From Dipylidium caninum (lineage: Eukaryota; Platyhelminthes; Cestoda; Cyclophyllidea; Dipylidiidae): 64,000 nt of DNA. The notes beneath the pieces were generated by a model that saw only the letters and a program-made list of their open reading frames with translations, was not told where the DNA came from and did not search any database. The first letter of the stretch is position 1. The number at the start of each line of letters is the position of its first letter. Both the position numbers and the translations under genes were made by a program. The DNA lies in contig QEYB01000448.1 of the NCBI GenBank assembly GCA_017562135.1, forward strand, positions 930,001 to 994,000, read 5' to 3'. This document shows, piece after piece, positions 24,762-38,481 of this stretch.

Positions 24762-26654
24762 ATGACCGAATCTCCCTTGAAAGATGGACTCCTATTATTA
24801 CTTCAGGCTGCGGAGAAGATAGATCGAGGTATTGTTGCTTGACTTTGGTTCGTGCTCTATATTTGTGCCACTATTAGCAATCATTGTTTTATTTGCAACA
24901 GAATCTTCAAAAAATATTTACCATCACCCAGAAAGGTGGGAAACACGTGCAGGGTCTTCCAGACATTTTTATGACGATGGGCCCACACATTTTTCGCCTT
25001 ATTCGTCTTCGTCCATGCACAGACGAAGCGCTCTCTCGACTAGGTGCACTCACAATGAGCTTGAGAAAAGCCGGTATGCAATTCTTTCAGTCGTCTCCCA
25101 ATGAACCTTTAATAGGCGCGCGCATTTACGAACTTGTATGGATGCACTGAAAGAACTCCTTGTGTTTGATAGTGAGGCACCCAGGATAACTACTCTTACG
25201 GTTTTACGAAAAGCGACCTTGACCATTCATGTATGTGGCATATGAAACGTGTATGATACAACCCCACTAGAATTGCAATTTTTAACTTTTTTGTGTTCTC
25301 ACAGCAATTACGAGAGCAGAATGAATATCTCGAAGCTTGCGAGGATGGAGCGAAGCAACGGTTTTCTCAACTTATGAAGCGCCGTCAGGCTCTTCGAAAG
25401 AAAATTGAGGCTAAACGTAGTCGCACTTTGAAGATCCAAAACTGGCGTGAACGCAATAGGAACTACTCGGAGTGCTCGGTCTTAACAACTTCTTCTGGTG
25501 AGCAGTTCACGCATACGTGCTTTATGTCTGAGCATGGATTAGTGGCCCCTAGTTGATATTATTCTTCATTGTTTAAGAGGAGTCGTGTTTGCCTAGGGGT
25601 GTGGTTGCGTGTAGGAATGGTTCTTGCTTCATTTGTAATAATTTTTGCCCAACGGCCAATTAGGGTCGTCTTTGTTTTCAATACCGTTGTGAAAATCAAT
25701 GCTAACTTCGTTAAATATCACCTTAATCTTCCCAGTTTTTTATGTCCTGGAACAAGGCCACATTTTTGACGTTGTAGCATTTTTGAGGTTGCTCTTTTTA
25801 CGGATTAAACAGTAGAGTTACACTTTATCAGTGATTTTGTTGGATCGATGCGAAGCGCGTTCAATTATCTGTCAACATTTCAAGTATTGTTCCCATCTTC
25901 CATTAACTGAGAAGTCAATATGCTTGTAGTCAAGAGCCATTACGTCTCGATTTGTTCGTCTGTTCTATGCCTTATAACCTAGGGTTTAACGATCCTCTGC
26001 AAATGCTAATTTCTGTTCTGACTCTGTGAATACATTTTCTCGTATTTCCATCTTGTACTTGATATTTCATCACTCCTTTTTCACTGGCTTATGCTAACTT
26101 AACCTATTTTTGTTTCAGAAGAGTCCGAGATGGATTATGGCTCACGTCATATCCCCTCAAACATGTACAGCATTTTGAATCCCTCACATCAACACCAGCA
26201 ACAATTTTGCGCAATTGATAATCACCGCTATACTTCGCCTTACGAAAGCGCCCCAGATATGGTAGTAACGGCTCCAAACTCGCATGTAACGGGAACACCT
26301 CTGGCAGCATCTAAAGGGGATTCGGACCCCGTAAGTACGCCACAAGCGGCGGCACCAGCATCGGCTACCTCGGCGGTGCCGATGGCCTATGCAGCTTCCC
26401 AAGCCCATCCTAATCTCTCTTATCACCGAAATGTGGAGCCACGCTCTCCACAGCCTTTAGTCGGAGCTACTGGGATGAGCCCAACGGATGCCTATGATGC
26501 TAGCAGCTCCGACTCAGGTTTTGAAGAGGTGATTACGGTGGCAAACGGTGCCGACGAACAGCAGACCCTTAAAATGGTTCCGTCTCTTATTTCCAACACC
26601 GAAGAGGTGGTCTACACCGCTTACCAGGACAATGACTGCTTCAAAGTCTACTGA
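24762..26654 (+). CDS. MXD/MAD-family bHLH-leucine-zipper transcriptional repressor
   Basis: Five exons: 24762-24828, 24902-25073, 25116-25230, 25305-25497 and 26119-26654. All junctions are GT-AG and phase-consistent, giving 360 residues. Residues 9-22 (GLLLLLQAAEKIDR) resemble the amphipathic Sin3-interaction helix of MXD proteins. Residues 72-118 form the bHLH. The basic region HNELEKSRRAHLR has the His-Glu-Arg set of class B factors that bind CACGTG E-boxes, and helix 2 keeps the R-x-TTL motif. A zipper follows with Leu120, Leu127, Ala134, Leu141 and Leu148 at heptad spacing. In this family the protein dimerises with MAX in the nucleus and represses MYC targets through SIN3-HDAC. The tail (residues 183-360) is Ala/Gln/Ser-rich and much longer than in vertebrate MXD1-4 (about 210-230 residues in total). 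MNT or MXI1 are alternative names; the subfamily is not resolvable by eye. The start is the first ATG after the TATA element. Confidence 0.86.
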
Positions 26655-29600
26655 ATTGTCGGAAGTTTCTGTTTCGCCGGCTTGCCTCTCCATTATCCCC
26701 TCGTTCATTACTCTACTACCCCCAACAAACGTCTCTTTCTGGCAGCCATAAGGACACTGCGAGTTCTCAGTATTTCTCGTTACTGCGCCTCCTCACTGGT
26801 CTGTGTGCGTGTGTGTGAATACTTTCAACCGTAATGCGCATGTCAAAACTGTACTCAGAATCCGATTTTGGCTCAAGCGAACACACACCAACACTTCTCT
26901 TTGCTCCCTCTTTCTTCACTTTATTGTCGTCGTTGTTCTCGTCGTGGTGGTCTCTCTACGGCGAACCTATTTTATTATGACAAACTCGCTGCACTCTTCC
27001 CGCCACGCGCCTATGGTTCTTCGTAGGACCTACTTCGATTTCTCCGGACGGATGCATTTGTTCACATGCGTTGGTATGCGTGTGTGTGCGTTAGGGTCTT
27101 TTCCGTCAAAAGTTTCATATCTTTCTCAAGTCCTCTCCTGGTCCGTTTTCCATTTATTTCTCTACTTACTGTGGTAGAACGACGACAATCGTTGCTTTCC
27201 TGAGCTCCCAATCTCGGGTGTTGCTGCTCTCCTTCATGGTTAATTTTGCTGAGAGGCGCAAAATCAAAACTACCTGTCTTTCAAGAGAGGTTACGTGCGG
27301 TTACTTACCGGGTCGATGATTTTAACATCCCAAACCTGCTGTTTCTTCCCCCGCTTGCATGAGTGTGTAACGCTAGTGTTATTTTCCTCTCACTCTTCAC
27401 CTCAAACCCTGTGAGTCGGTTGCCAGAATTAGTTATGCCAATGTGTGATCTTCCAGCATCATCTTCTGAGATAGCAGCCCTCAGGCAGGTGGAGATGATT
27501 TTATTCCTCCCACAATTCTGCGCCTCCCATCTCTTCGGCACTTCTTTTCTTCCAACTTTCGCTGCTGCAGGTCGACGAAAAAAGGATAAAACAATAGTAG
27601 GAAAAGCCTGGTTTTATTGTCTGTGATCGCCACTTCCACTTTCTATCCCTTATCCCACTTGATAAACTTGTTTTTACTTCCCTCTATTCTAGTCCACCTT
27701 GTGGTGTTGTGCAGTAAGCTTCGCCGATGTAGCCTGTCGGGCAAACACGTACACTTGCGTGTTGTGAAGTCCGTCCACATGCGTTTTCTCCCCTAGAAGT
27801 CCCTTCCCTCCCCCTCCCCTCCCCCTCAAATCCCCAGAAGAACGCATGTAAAAAGAGTGGCAGCAAAAACAAAACTTGACTGTAAATCGATAGTTACTTT
27901 CACTCTTCCCCCTCTCCTTCCTCCTTCCCTTTACTTTCAGCCACCCGGTCCCCTTCCTACTACTTCTCCGCCCCTGTTAATGCAGCAGGTTTTGCCGACT
28001 TCTCTTATAGTGTTATAGGACCTTTCGCGTACCACCAATATTACTTTCTCGCCATATCCATTTAATGTATTTCTTTAAAAATCAGATTTTTTTATGGTTA
28101 CATGTACGGTCTCCGGATGGCAACGTTTGCGGTGTCACTAGGGCAGAGTTAATGAAATTAGTGAGATGAGGTTCTGAGGGGGTGGTGGGGGAGGAGGGGT
28201 TTCTGTTGGCATGATCAGCTGATCCGCACGTGTGCCACATGCGCGAGTATTGATTCTACGCGTCTTGGCTGATTCACTGACGGTCCGATGGGCGCGCACG
28301 TCTCCTCGAGATGGGCGCTGAAGTTTAGTGGCGGTTGATTGCATAGTTGGGGTATTTTTATGACGTAGAAAGCGTGTCGTAAAGGCGCCCGGCCCTACTC
28401 GGGCATGACGAGACTGTTGCAGTCTGATCTGGTGGCAAGTGATGCGACGCTACAGTCAGCGAGGATCTTATTGACTACATCAGCCTCCCGCTTGCCTCGG
28501 TAACGTGAACGATGTGATTAAAAGCGATAATCTTGGAGATGTTTATAGCGCTATAGCTGAGGTTTGTGCATGAGTGTGGCGGGTCATCGCATTAATCTTT
28601 TAATTACACGATCAGACGCCGAACACTTTAACTCAATTGTGCCGTGATCTGCGTCATATATTTACCTCAGGTACGCCTGGCGTGTGTTACTACAGAATTG
28701 CGCCTTAGGCTCACTCAAACTGAATTCGATTGGTGATATTGTAAAATTACTTAAGACAGGTTAAGTTTGAGCGGAATTTGTAAGAGTTCGGGAGTCATAT
28801 CTGTTCATTGAATACACATTAGGCAAAATAATTCATCTATTCACAGAGCACACCAAATAGGGGTTACAGAAACAGTAATAACAAGGACTTCTCCCCTCGA
28901 AAGTTGGCATGGTTATATTAAATCAAATGGTAAAGTATGGTCTTGAGCTAAAATCTCGATTTCTTCACTCACTGGTCGCATCTTATGATGTAATGGAAAG
29001 TAAAGAGGCTCTAACTTTGAAAGCTGAGGCCTCTGCGTAGGTGGATGCTAAGAATGCGTCGACAGTCAAATGTCTTTTCAATTTATGCCTAGTCACCTCA
29101 GTTTACCCGACCCCAGTCTGGCAGGCATATCACTGTTTCGGCATATAATCAAGACTTCGAGAACTGACTTGTTACGCCGGTGCATTGAACGGCAAGTGTG
29201 TCATCAGCACAAAATTCATCGGTATTGAACGTAAACAACTGAATAACTCGGGTTACCGGGATGTATAGAGATTTTTGTTCAGCGAGAGACTCAGAGAAAG
29301 TATCGATCGGGAAAATACGATCATAACTCTGGGCAAACAGGACTCTTCCTGGAGAGGATAGGTACACGATCACTTTTAGCTATTCACATTTCCCAAAGTC
29401 CGTACAATAAATGGGCTGGTTAACTGTCATAGCATTTACTTGAGGCACTAGAAAAGATGATAATACTTGTTCCCCTCATGTTTGAATAAAAATCACTCGT
29501 CTAAACCCCACTCAGTTTATTATCGTCAGATATGCTTATTGGATGAATCCCGGCAAAAAAACAAACTCCCACAGGGTTTATACTATTGGGAGAGGATTAT

Positions 29601-32600
29601 TAAACAATGTGGACTGAGAGTGTCTGCGCCAACCGTCTCTCACAGTTATAAGTTCTGCCAATAGCCCTCACACGTGCTCCGGGCCACTTTGCACATTTTA
29701 GCAGCAGTCCTTTCGGTGGACTCGCCGTTCCACGGTGCAGTGCATCAAGTCACGTGAATTCGACGAGACTATCGATCGCGCGCTTTTGGTGACGAGAGCA
29801 TTCAAACAGTGTCCAGCATTGAGGCCAATAATTTGTGAATTTGCCTGCTGCGAGTTCAGCTCGCACTCTGCACTCCTCCCCCCCCCCGCCGCCCCCTCGC
29901 CCAATCGCGTCAAACACAGCAAAGAGGGGCTTTCGGGGAGTCTCGTAGCCCAATGGGCCCGCAAAGGGGATCCCACATGCTCCCCCTTAAATGTTGCACA
30001 TGAATTATGACAATATTATTTTCAGTGGTTCTCTCTCTCTCTGTGTGTGTACTCATTTTTGTAATAATAAATTGTATTTAATGTTAAGTTGTCCATACAA
30101 ACGAGAGGCGTAGGTCAACAGATAGTCCTTATAATTTGATTCTTCGGAACATGTATCCATCACCGGTTGTATGTGTTACCCCTGTCAGATGCAGACAGTC
30201 GTTTTATATGTTGTTTTTACACTAAAAGCAGGTGTTTCAGCCTCCACGATGTGATACTTCTAGATTTGGGACAATGAAACACATCGGAAATGCAGCGTGT
30301 GTGTGTGTGTGTGCGGGTGTGCGAATGTGCGGATGTGTGCTCTCTCGCGGTTGTGTGCGAGTGCACCCAGTGAAGGTGAAATCAGATTACCAGTCGGCAA
30401 TTTTATTTCAATCGATGCCGAAGTCTCGAGGGGTGGCATGTTGTGCACTGCAGGCATTTCTAACTGTCGGTTTTGTAATATCTCACCGAATTGTAAAATG
30501 GTTCCCCAGGCCCTCGAAAGCCCTCCACACACACAAACACACGCACACACACACACTTATATGAGCAAATATTTATGCTAATAGAAGGTTTGAAAGTAAC
30601 TGAGATCGGAAGTGGACCCTCCTGCGCAGGTGTTTTCTGAGGTCAACAACGCATTTCGTCATAAAGTCCAATGCCAACGCCTCGCATTTTATGGCAAAAG
30701 GATGCCACCATTGTGGTTAACCCTACGACACAGCCTTTTTCCGCACCTCCGCTTATCCTCACGCCCCCCTGTCCGAGGGAACACATATCTACCAAGTATA
30801 AATAAAGCATAATGTGCTCTCTTTCGGGTCCCCTTCGGTCGGCAGGGAGGAACTTAATGCCACCGCTTTCTCCCTCTTAGGGCCCACTATTGCTCTCAGA
30901 GACTTGGGAGAGCTTCGCGGATTGCCAGATCACTAGGTCCTCACGGTGTCACGACGACCTGTGTGTTTCTTTTTAAACGTGGATTTTGTTTTTGTTCACC
31001 AAGCAAAATGACTTACAAAGTGTTGACATGGTTTTTCCCCACTAAGTCGTGAAAGTGTCGGTATGGAAGACTGGCGCACCTCAACTCCACCTCGCGCCTT
31101 CTCTACTTAGCCACGGCTGAGGTAGAGTTTCAACTCTCAGTGCACAATAATTTATTCTACTTCTCGATACTGCGTTCAGATGGGGAAATTTGCCTCGAGG
31201 TGTGTGTGTGTGGCCTTTCTCTCCAGGCTTAACCACTCAAAACACGAGGGGGCTTGAAAGGTCGCGCTTAATAATGCCCCACTTTCCTTTGAGGCGACAT
31301 CCCGCTAATAAACCCTGGGGAAGATGCATCAACACACTTTTTGAATGTATGTTAGTCAATCGCCGTTAATCTCAGACAATCTCGTAATTCTCCACGAATG
31401 GGAAATACTTCTTTCCTCTGTACTATTAAATCACAGGAACTTCATAGAGCTTTTCATAAGAAATGGCAATTCGCTTATCATCATTGAGGCAACTGTGTCC
31501 ATAACCAACTTTTCGTGAAAAAAGAAAAACAAATGCTTGTCCCCGGACCGACTCGTGCCTTCCCGCGGCTTCTTCCCTCCTACGCTCGAGTTAGTTTATT
31601 TCTCTCAAATTCATCGGTTCACAGGGCGCAAACGTTAATAACGAAAGTGTGTGAGTCAGGTGACATGCCGCATAGTGGGGAGGCCCCCCCCCCCACCCTA
31701 TAACCATGTGATGCAGCTCGTGGGTTTTGCATCCCACAAGTTCGATGACTCATGATGGCACCAAAATCACCGTGGGAGTACACCTACCACCCATGGGCTG
31801 AGGCCCCGCAGTTTAGCTTCTACTCCCAATTGTAAACTCGTGCAACACTCCTTCGCTCCTGTCCCTCCCCCCCCCGCCACCACCCCTCCTCAATTATTCC
31901 CAACAGCCTGACATTTAGCATAATAAATATCACCGTCTCATAGACAATCGCTAAGTGACTCATATGGGCAAGTGGCGATTATTGGGAGGAGGTCAAGAGG
32001 TAAAATTAATTTGAAGTAAGATAACGGAGAGACTGGGTGTGGTCGTCAGTGAAGAGTCAGGTTACCAGCGCCCAAGCCCGGCGTCTGCACCCGCCAATCG
32101 GGTGACTCATTGCGCCTGTCTTAGTCAGCCGCGCTCTCGTCAAGTGTGAGGCGCCTCCGAGAAACGCCAGCCTGTTATGCTATGCGCATTGCTTCCACTC
32201 CCTTCCCGGTCGGGAGGGGACCACTTACGAGGGTTCAAACAAAGACAGTCTGCGCTGCTGCCTGCACTGCGGGATGAATGGCATTTCGAGGCTTATTGTG
32301 CGAATACCACACGTGTACCCGCCCCAAACAAAGAACAGACCACCGGGGCTTGGTGAACACCAATGCAACAACTGGCCTCTTGTAAACAGTTTGGGGGAGT
32401 TGTGTTAATGGAGCCCAGGAATAGCTGAGGCCAGATAGCCCTCTGGAAACACAGATTGTCAACGCATTTTCTTCATTTTAACACCTCAGCTACGAGTTCA
32501 GTGAATAATTGCATGTGTGGCTTGTTGGGACTTGGTTTCACCTGCACACCACTTTACACGTGGATGCCTAACACGCGATTTTACGACGTCCATGACATTT

Positions 32601-35600
32601 TTGCGTAGGCTTAATTCCCTCGCACGGATTTTGTAGCCTTCTCGACTTCCGAGACGAGGTGATCAGGCAAAATTCGTGCCGTTAAAATTTTATAGGCTCA
32701 AGCACAGACATTTAATCGCAACGGCAGATCCCAAGTGGGGGTCAGAACAGCCTTTTAAACTTGAACTTCTTTCATCGTCATCCTCACATAACCGACCTGA
32801 AAATCCCATTGAGGTAGGTCTTTGTATGCTGATTGAGGAGGAATTATTGTTATTATTATCATTATCACTATTATCGCATTCACCCCACTATAATTCAACT
32901 TTACGATTTGAGCAATTTGATGAAGCAGCAAGTTGAAGGAGTAAATGGAAGATAAAACGAGAGGTGTCGGCTTTTGGGGTCCCCCAAGAAACGCCTTGCT
33001 TTAGGCCACCCAGTTGACAACGTCCATGACTAATCAAGAGAAAATGATGGCACCAGGGAAGAAATTTGTTACTTAATTGGGTACCCCTGGGGTAGGCGGC
33101 CACGAAATGGTTCAGAAAAGGGCACAGATGATGAAAATGATTAAGCAACCTTCAGTGGAGTGAACCTTAGAAGCAATTCGGTGCCAGGACGACGTCAGCG
33201 GAATTGGTTGCCGAGGCGAGCGAGGGGAGATGTAGATGGGGAGGAGAATCGACTTCCCACCGTGGCCTGATGTCACCATAGCCACGACAGATACGCGGAC
33301 GCTTGTTACTGACGCTTGGGAGTTTAATTGCTTCCTCCCCTCTCCCTTTCCCCTCTTCTTCTTCCTCTTTCTCTCCCCTCTGACGGCTCCAGGTGGGAGA
33401 CTGCGAAAATATAACTCCTGAAACATTCACCTGATGGCATTTTACCCTGAAATAGGAAAAAATCATCGTCAATTTTCTCTTTCCTTTTTCCTTTTTCCCT
33501 CCCAATTTCGTTTGTCAACGGAATGGCAAGCGGCGCTAATTTTAAAGTTTAACTTTTGCCTTCTCAATTATTGCCTACACTTTTTCCTTTTTTTAAAAAT
33601 ACATTTTTAAGCCCCCGACGTGTGATAGCAATTCTCCGTGCATCCTCCCTCCCCACTCCCCACGCCCCACTCCCCTCTCACCATCTCCCATCGCCGCCCT
33701 CCGGTGCAAACACGCAATTCACCTTCCACCCTCAGTTGACGAACCCACCACGTGGAGAGTGTGTGGTGAAGCGCGAGAGGCACGAGACCGGGTGAGAGGT
33801 GCTAGATAGCTTGTTTTCACCGTGAAATGAAGGTGGTCCTCTATTTGTGACGAGGAGGTGTTCTCCTTTGCGCTGGGTAAACTCACACGAACGTTAAGAT
33901 TATTAATTGTACACTAAATCCAAAATCTCACCTTGAACAAATCCTTTAATCTGATGAGGATAAACTAAAAGAACATTTTAGAACGGAGCTACCCAACGAG
34001 GAGTTTTTTTTGAAGGTTAACACAGAATAAAAAGCTCTGTCGATGTTTACGAGCCTAGAAAGATTTGGAGGGAAGTCAAATGTACACAAATGAAGAATGT
34101 TACAATACAAATAAAAGGGACAGAAGTTTTAAAGGACTGATAAAAGAGCATAGTGATAAAGGGAAAGTTAAAAAACGACGATGTTACGTCATTATTGAAG
34201 GTTGAAATGCGAAAACCAAGCCGTTTAGGCCATGGAATGAGTGACTGCGTCGGTGCCATCACATGATCCCTGCTGAAGTCCCGCCTGATTTAGCTCTCCT
34301 CTCACACATTCGCCTTGTCAAACGTCGCAATGTGCGCTGGTCCCAAGAAACACCGCAGTGGGGAAACCTAGGAGAGGCCAGGCAAGTCGGGAAATGCACT
34401 GGACTTGGAAAAACACTGCCTCGGAGTTGCTAACACGCCAGTGTTATAACCGGCCCAGGGTGAACAGAGTCTCCGCTCACCGATCTCGGATGAAGTTACT
34501 AAAAGTATGTCACCGGAAGAAGTCTGGTTTGCAGGGGATGCTTGCTTTCGTTCTCGTCCCTTCCTCCACTCCACCACGCGAAAGTTTGGGTGAAGGGACA
34601 CGTGTTTACATTTACAAGCCCGTGAAATGCCGCTTTCTTGTTCGTCTAAAGGAGGGCCAGAAAGGGGGGGAGGGGGGGGGGGCAAACGATCAAGTGACAT
34701 ATCTGACCTTTCTACAATGCCACGTTGTTATGCAGCCAACGTTGCATCCATGGGAGCAATTTGTGTTTCATGCACCGACATCCCGTCTTATATACCGAGC
34801 GAGTTGCTCTCCTCATTTGAAGTAGCAACGTGTTGGAGACGTTGACAATGGCAGCCCGTTTGCACGTAATACGAGGTGATCTGTTGTTAGCGGTGGGGCC
34901 CACTTTACTGTCGTAAAGTACCATTGGAGTCGCGCAGTAAAAGAGTTAGGACGGGGCGGGTGGATTCGTAGGCCAGAATTCGCCCAGCCACATTCTCTCT
35001 CGCTTTTTTACTCGCACCACTTCCACTCGGTGCTCGTTGCTCGTTAAACCTTAACAGAGAGAGAAAGAGAGAGAATGGAAGGCACAGGCACTTTTCCTCT
35101 GTTTCCTCGTTGAACTAGCATTTTCCTCTTGAATTCCACCGCGGTTGCGAGTGAAACCTCCGCTGTCCACAACAATTTTCCCTTGAGAATAACCTCAATG
35201 GCCACTTCTCGAATGCGGGCTTCCGAGGTCCTATCAGCACACATGACTCTCCATTATGGGCTGGGAAAGAGTTTTACCAGCAAACCATCATCAAAATTGC
35301 AGAAATTACATGGCAGGCAGAAAGCGTGGTCTTCGTATTCATCCACATTCGGTCAACCATACCGACATATCCGGACATGGGCAGAGTTCCTCCCTCCGGT
35401 GGCAACGCTTGTGGCTCCCTTGATGAAAACCCCCGTCAAAACCCTCCCTCGCATTCGCTGACCATTTCTACCCATTAAATGAAATAACATAGAGGTCGGA
35501 GGAAGTAAAGACCTTCCAGTCAAGGTCACAAATACACATTTCCAACTTGTGTACCCCAGCAGAGGCTTAAATGGGCTGCCATACGTCAAGACAGGCTGCC

Positions 35601-36809
35601 AAATGCCCCCTTTTGACAAATAATGGGACAATGGCGGCAGTTGGCGAGACTACAACGCAGTGGGAAATCATAAATCACGGGCTGTTGGAGTGGAAGTGTA
35701 TTAAAACGCATCGACCGGGGCGTGGATGTTTTGTCCTGGGGCATTTGGCCTCCCATACGCGGCTGCTTAGACAAAAGAGGGTGAACGCAAGCACCACAAT
35801 TTCGTTTCCACCATGTTTTCGTGTTATTCGTTAGCTTACAGCACAGGCGATGTTGATTTAAAGCACACGATGGCGTTGACTACCACGGACACCAGAGATT
35901 ACAACAAGAAGGCTGCACTTCCGTCGCACTGCGTGCCTCGTGAGGGATGCGCCTACTTTTACCCTGACTCCGATTTTATGCATTTTTTTCTGGACCAAGT
36001 AAAACACACTTTCGCCAGCTATTCATTACCTTCTCACACGTTGAGATGAAAAAGCATTCAAAATAAACTGGTTAGAAAGAGGCAGAGAAGCTGAGTAAAC
36101 TATTCGGGGCCGAGTTTTATCTCACGCCAACAAAGTGTTTTGTGGCGAAGACTTAGACGGGAGTTGACGACCTTTTCAGGGTTCTTCTTCCCTGTCCGGA
36201 CAGAGGACCGCCCACGGGCAAGTTGGGAAATCACTCCGATCCTAGTGGAAAGGTCTATCAACACTTCTCTTTCCTTACCCATAGTCCAAACACCGTTCAA
36301 TCCCTAAACATGCTTCTCATGCGAGTACGTCCGCCGACGTTCGGGAGAACCAATGACAAATCGGAGGCTACTACAAGCATGAAGACGTGCAGCATCTAGG
36401 CGACGCTCAGAACTGACAGCGAGGAGAATCTTTCTACATAAAAAGTGTCTCTACGGAAGGAAGAGCTATGTTAAAACCGTTTGCCACGAAAAAGGGGATA
36501 ACGATGTTTTGAGGTGAGAGGAAACTTTCATCAGCACTTTAGCCTATTTGAAGAAAGTGTGGTCAAAGCCAAGAGGTAAAATAACTGAGAGAGAGAGAAA
36601 AAATTTAAAGGCGTTGCAAAACATGAGAAACACGTAGCATAGGAAAATGAATAGATGGGAACGAAAAGATTTGTGGTCATGCGTCTAATGAACAGTCGGA
36701 GGTGGACGCCAGAATGGAAAATCATAAGTTTCAGCAGACAAAAAATCAAACACACGAGAGGCGGCAAGGCATCACATGATGAAAGCAAGACTGGGGGGGG
36801 AGGTGAAAG
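26655..36809. other. 3' flank of MXD-type gene and intergenic DNA
   Basis: The first 1-1.5 kb after the stop is pyrimidine-rich and probably includes the 3' untranslated region, but I cannot fix its end; AATAAA occurs only far downstream (29,484 and 30,066). The rest holds no frame with a recognisable domain. Long C-runs occur at about 29,879-29,887, 31,684-31,694 and 31,866-31,876. The longest frames (155 codons at 34,358 plus, 153 codons at 36,531 minus) look random. Confidence 0.55.
30296..30557. repeat. GT-rich and CA-rich microsatellites facing each other
   Basis: A GT-rich tract (30,296-30,350, with GC and AT interruptions) and a CA-rich tract (30,524-30,557) lie about 170 nt apart in inverted orientation. 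They could pair as a loose hairpin. They otherwise look like ordinary dinucleotide repeats. Confidence 0.75.
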
Positions 36810-38393
36810 CCTCAAGAGACATAAACGTGGGAGAGGTCTCGCACCAAAAAAAGCACAACACCCAGGCACGCATTCGATGAGTTGCGCATGTATGCAGCGG
36901 CCGAGGTCTGCTAACCACACTCGAGACCCAATTTGCACTCGGTGAGAGCCTCTCTCGGGACTCTCCCTCCTTGTCCTCTTCATATCTCGCATGAACTTGA
37001 TGAAACCCTCTCTTCCTCCCTCACACCCTGTCTCGAGTCCTCACGAAATGGCAGCACCAAGTGACGCCTCCCCTCCCCCTCCCCTCAGCTCCCCTCACCT
37101 CCCCTCGCCCCCCTGCCCTGTGAAGTCCTGCAATGCACGCGCCTCCGCCCTTTTTTTATTCCATGCGCAGTCGTCTCCACTCCCTCGATTCCGAGGACGA
37201 GGAGGGTGGTGGTGGTGGCGGTGGCGGTGGCGGTGGCGGTGGTAGAGAATGATCGCACATTGTCTGTGACATTTGTTCGAGGAAATAAGTAAATAAGGAG
37301 GCAAATTACCGACCCAGAGTCTCCCTTACTTCCTCCACCTTCTCCCCTCTCCGCCGATGCGTTTGTCACCCTCCAACTGTGTAATGGCGCGAAGTGCACC
37401 AGCACCAGTCTGTCTCGCGCATTGACACTTCTTCCACTACATCACCTTCTTATACACAAACAGTTGGTCATTCTGCCCACAGGAAAATCCTCTCCCCACC
37501 TCTCCCTCATACCCGTGACACACTGCCTCTCCAAAGACCGAACCCATCCTCTTCACCTCGACAAGAGACTGCCTGTGTGTGTTAGTCGTGGCCGCTTTGC
37601 ATGTCCCCAACACCACTTTCACGTCCTCGCCTTCGGATAGTCGTCACACCGCCACTTCGCCACGCGGCGAGAGAGTCCTCCGAACACATTGCCAGTGTCA
37701 CACATCCCCCCACTCATTAACGAGGAGAAGGTGTGAGAGTGGCAGTGGATGGGATATGGGGAAGGTGGTTGAGGTGGAGGTGGAGGTGGGGATGAAGGTG
37801 GCCAGCATCTTTTCCGCTGACATTTTCAGCAGACGATGCTTCCCATCATGGGGTAGTTTAGTAGTTCACAAGGCCGCAACATGTAGATAAAAATGTCACT
37901 CCGCAAAATGAGAAACGTGTTGCCGAGACGCACTGACTTGGCATCAAGACGCTTTAATGCAGTTGGCCTCATCTTCCACTCGGCAATTCACGTGGCGCTC
38001 CACTGCTTGCGCTGCACGCCACCGTTTTACGCAAGACATCGCCAAGGTGCCCCGTCAGTTCCAATGGATTCCACCTCATCCCGACTGGTTGTCTCGGCCA
38101 GTTGATTCACCTCGTCTTGGCGTACACTGAATGTGGTATCACGTGATTGGGTGCCGGCGAGGAGTGGTTTCGTGCCTTCGTTCCTTCATTCGTTCGTTCG
38201 TTCAGGCACTGTGTCTAAAAATGGGTATTGTGGATGGAGGTGTCTCCTGCTACACACCCACACCCACACGCATGTTGGCGTTGTTAACTGCCGCCGTCAA
38301 ACTCTTATTCACGTCTCGATTCCACTCCACACACGGGCACAAGTTGTGGGGCCACTTTCAATGCTGTCCCTCGAGTTACTCGAGCCAGCAACA
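36810..38393. repeat. Large inverted repeat, left arm
   Basis: The left arm begins at CCTCAAGAGAC and ends at CGAGCCAGCAACA. Read in reverse complement, the arm at 38,482-40,156 follows the same sequence from end to end with scattered single-base substitutions, mostly 1-nt homopolymer indels, a 6-nt gap near the outer end, and a shorter trinucleotide/hexanucleotide array. The arm is GC-rich and polypyrimidine-biased. It encodes no recognisable protein and has no transposase. I see no clear target-site duplication at the outer ends. Confidence 0.93.
37204..37242. repeat. Short GGTGGC array in left arm
   Basis: About 39 nt of GGT/GGC units. It is the counterpart of the roughly three-fold longer CCGCCA array at 39,637-39,755 in the other arm. 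Confidence 0.88.
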
Positions 38394-38481
38394 GTGAACT
38401 TGGTGTTAAGTGAGAATGAAAGCGTCGCGACCTTATCCTGTCGCCACTTTATGCTCGTGAGAGCGATTGTTTTCTACACCT
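38394..38481. other. Spacer between inverted-repeat arms
   Basis: This 88-nt unique sequence would form the loop of the palindrome. It is flanked on both sides by the CTCGAG-rich inner ends of the arms. No motif is recognised. Confidence 0.85.

Noticed and set aside
34358..34825. 155-codon plus-strand frame, the longest outside known genes
   Set aside because: Random-looking composition, a poly-G run inside, overlapping frames on the other strand, and no motif.
36531..36992. 153-codon minus-strand frame overlapping the palindrome edge
   Set aside because: It crosses the repeat boundary without any change in protein character, contains low-complexity Pro/Leu stretches, and has no domain.
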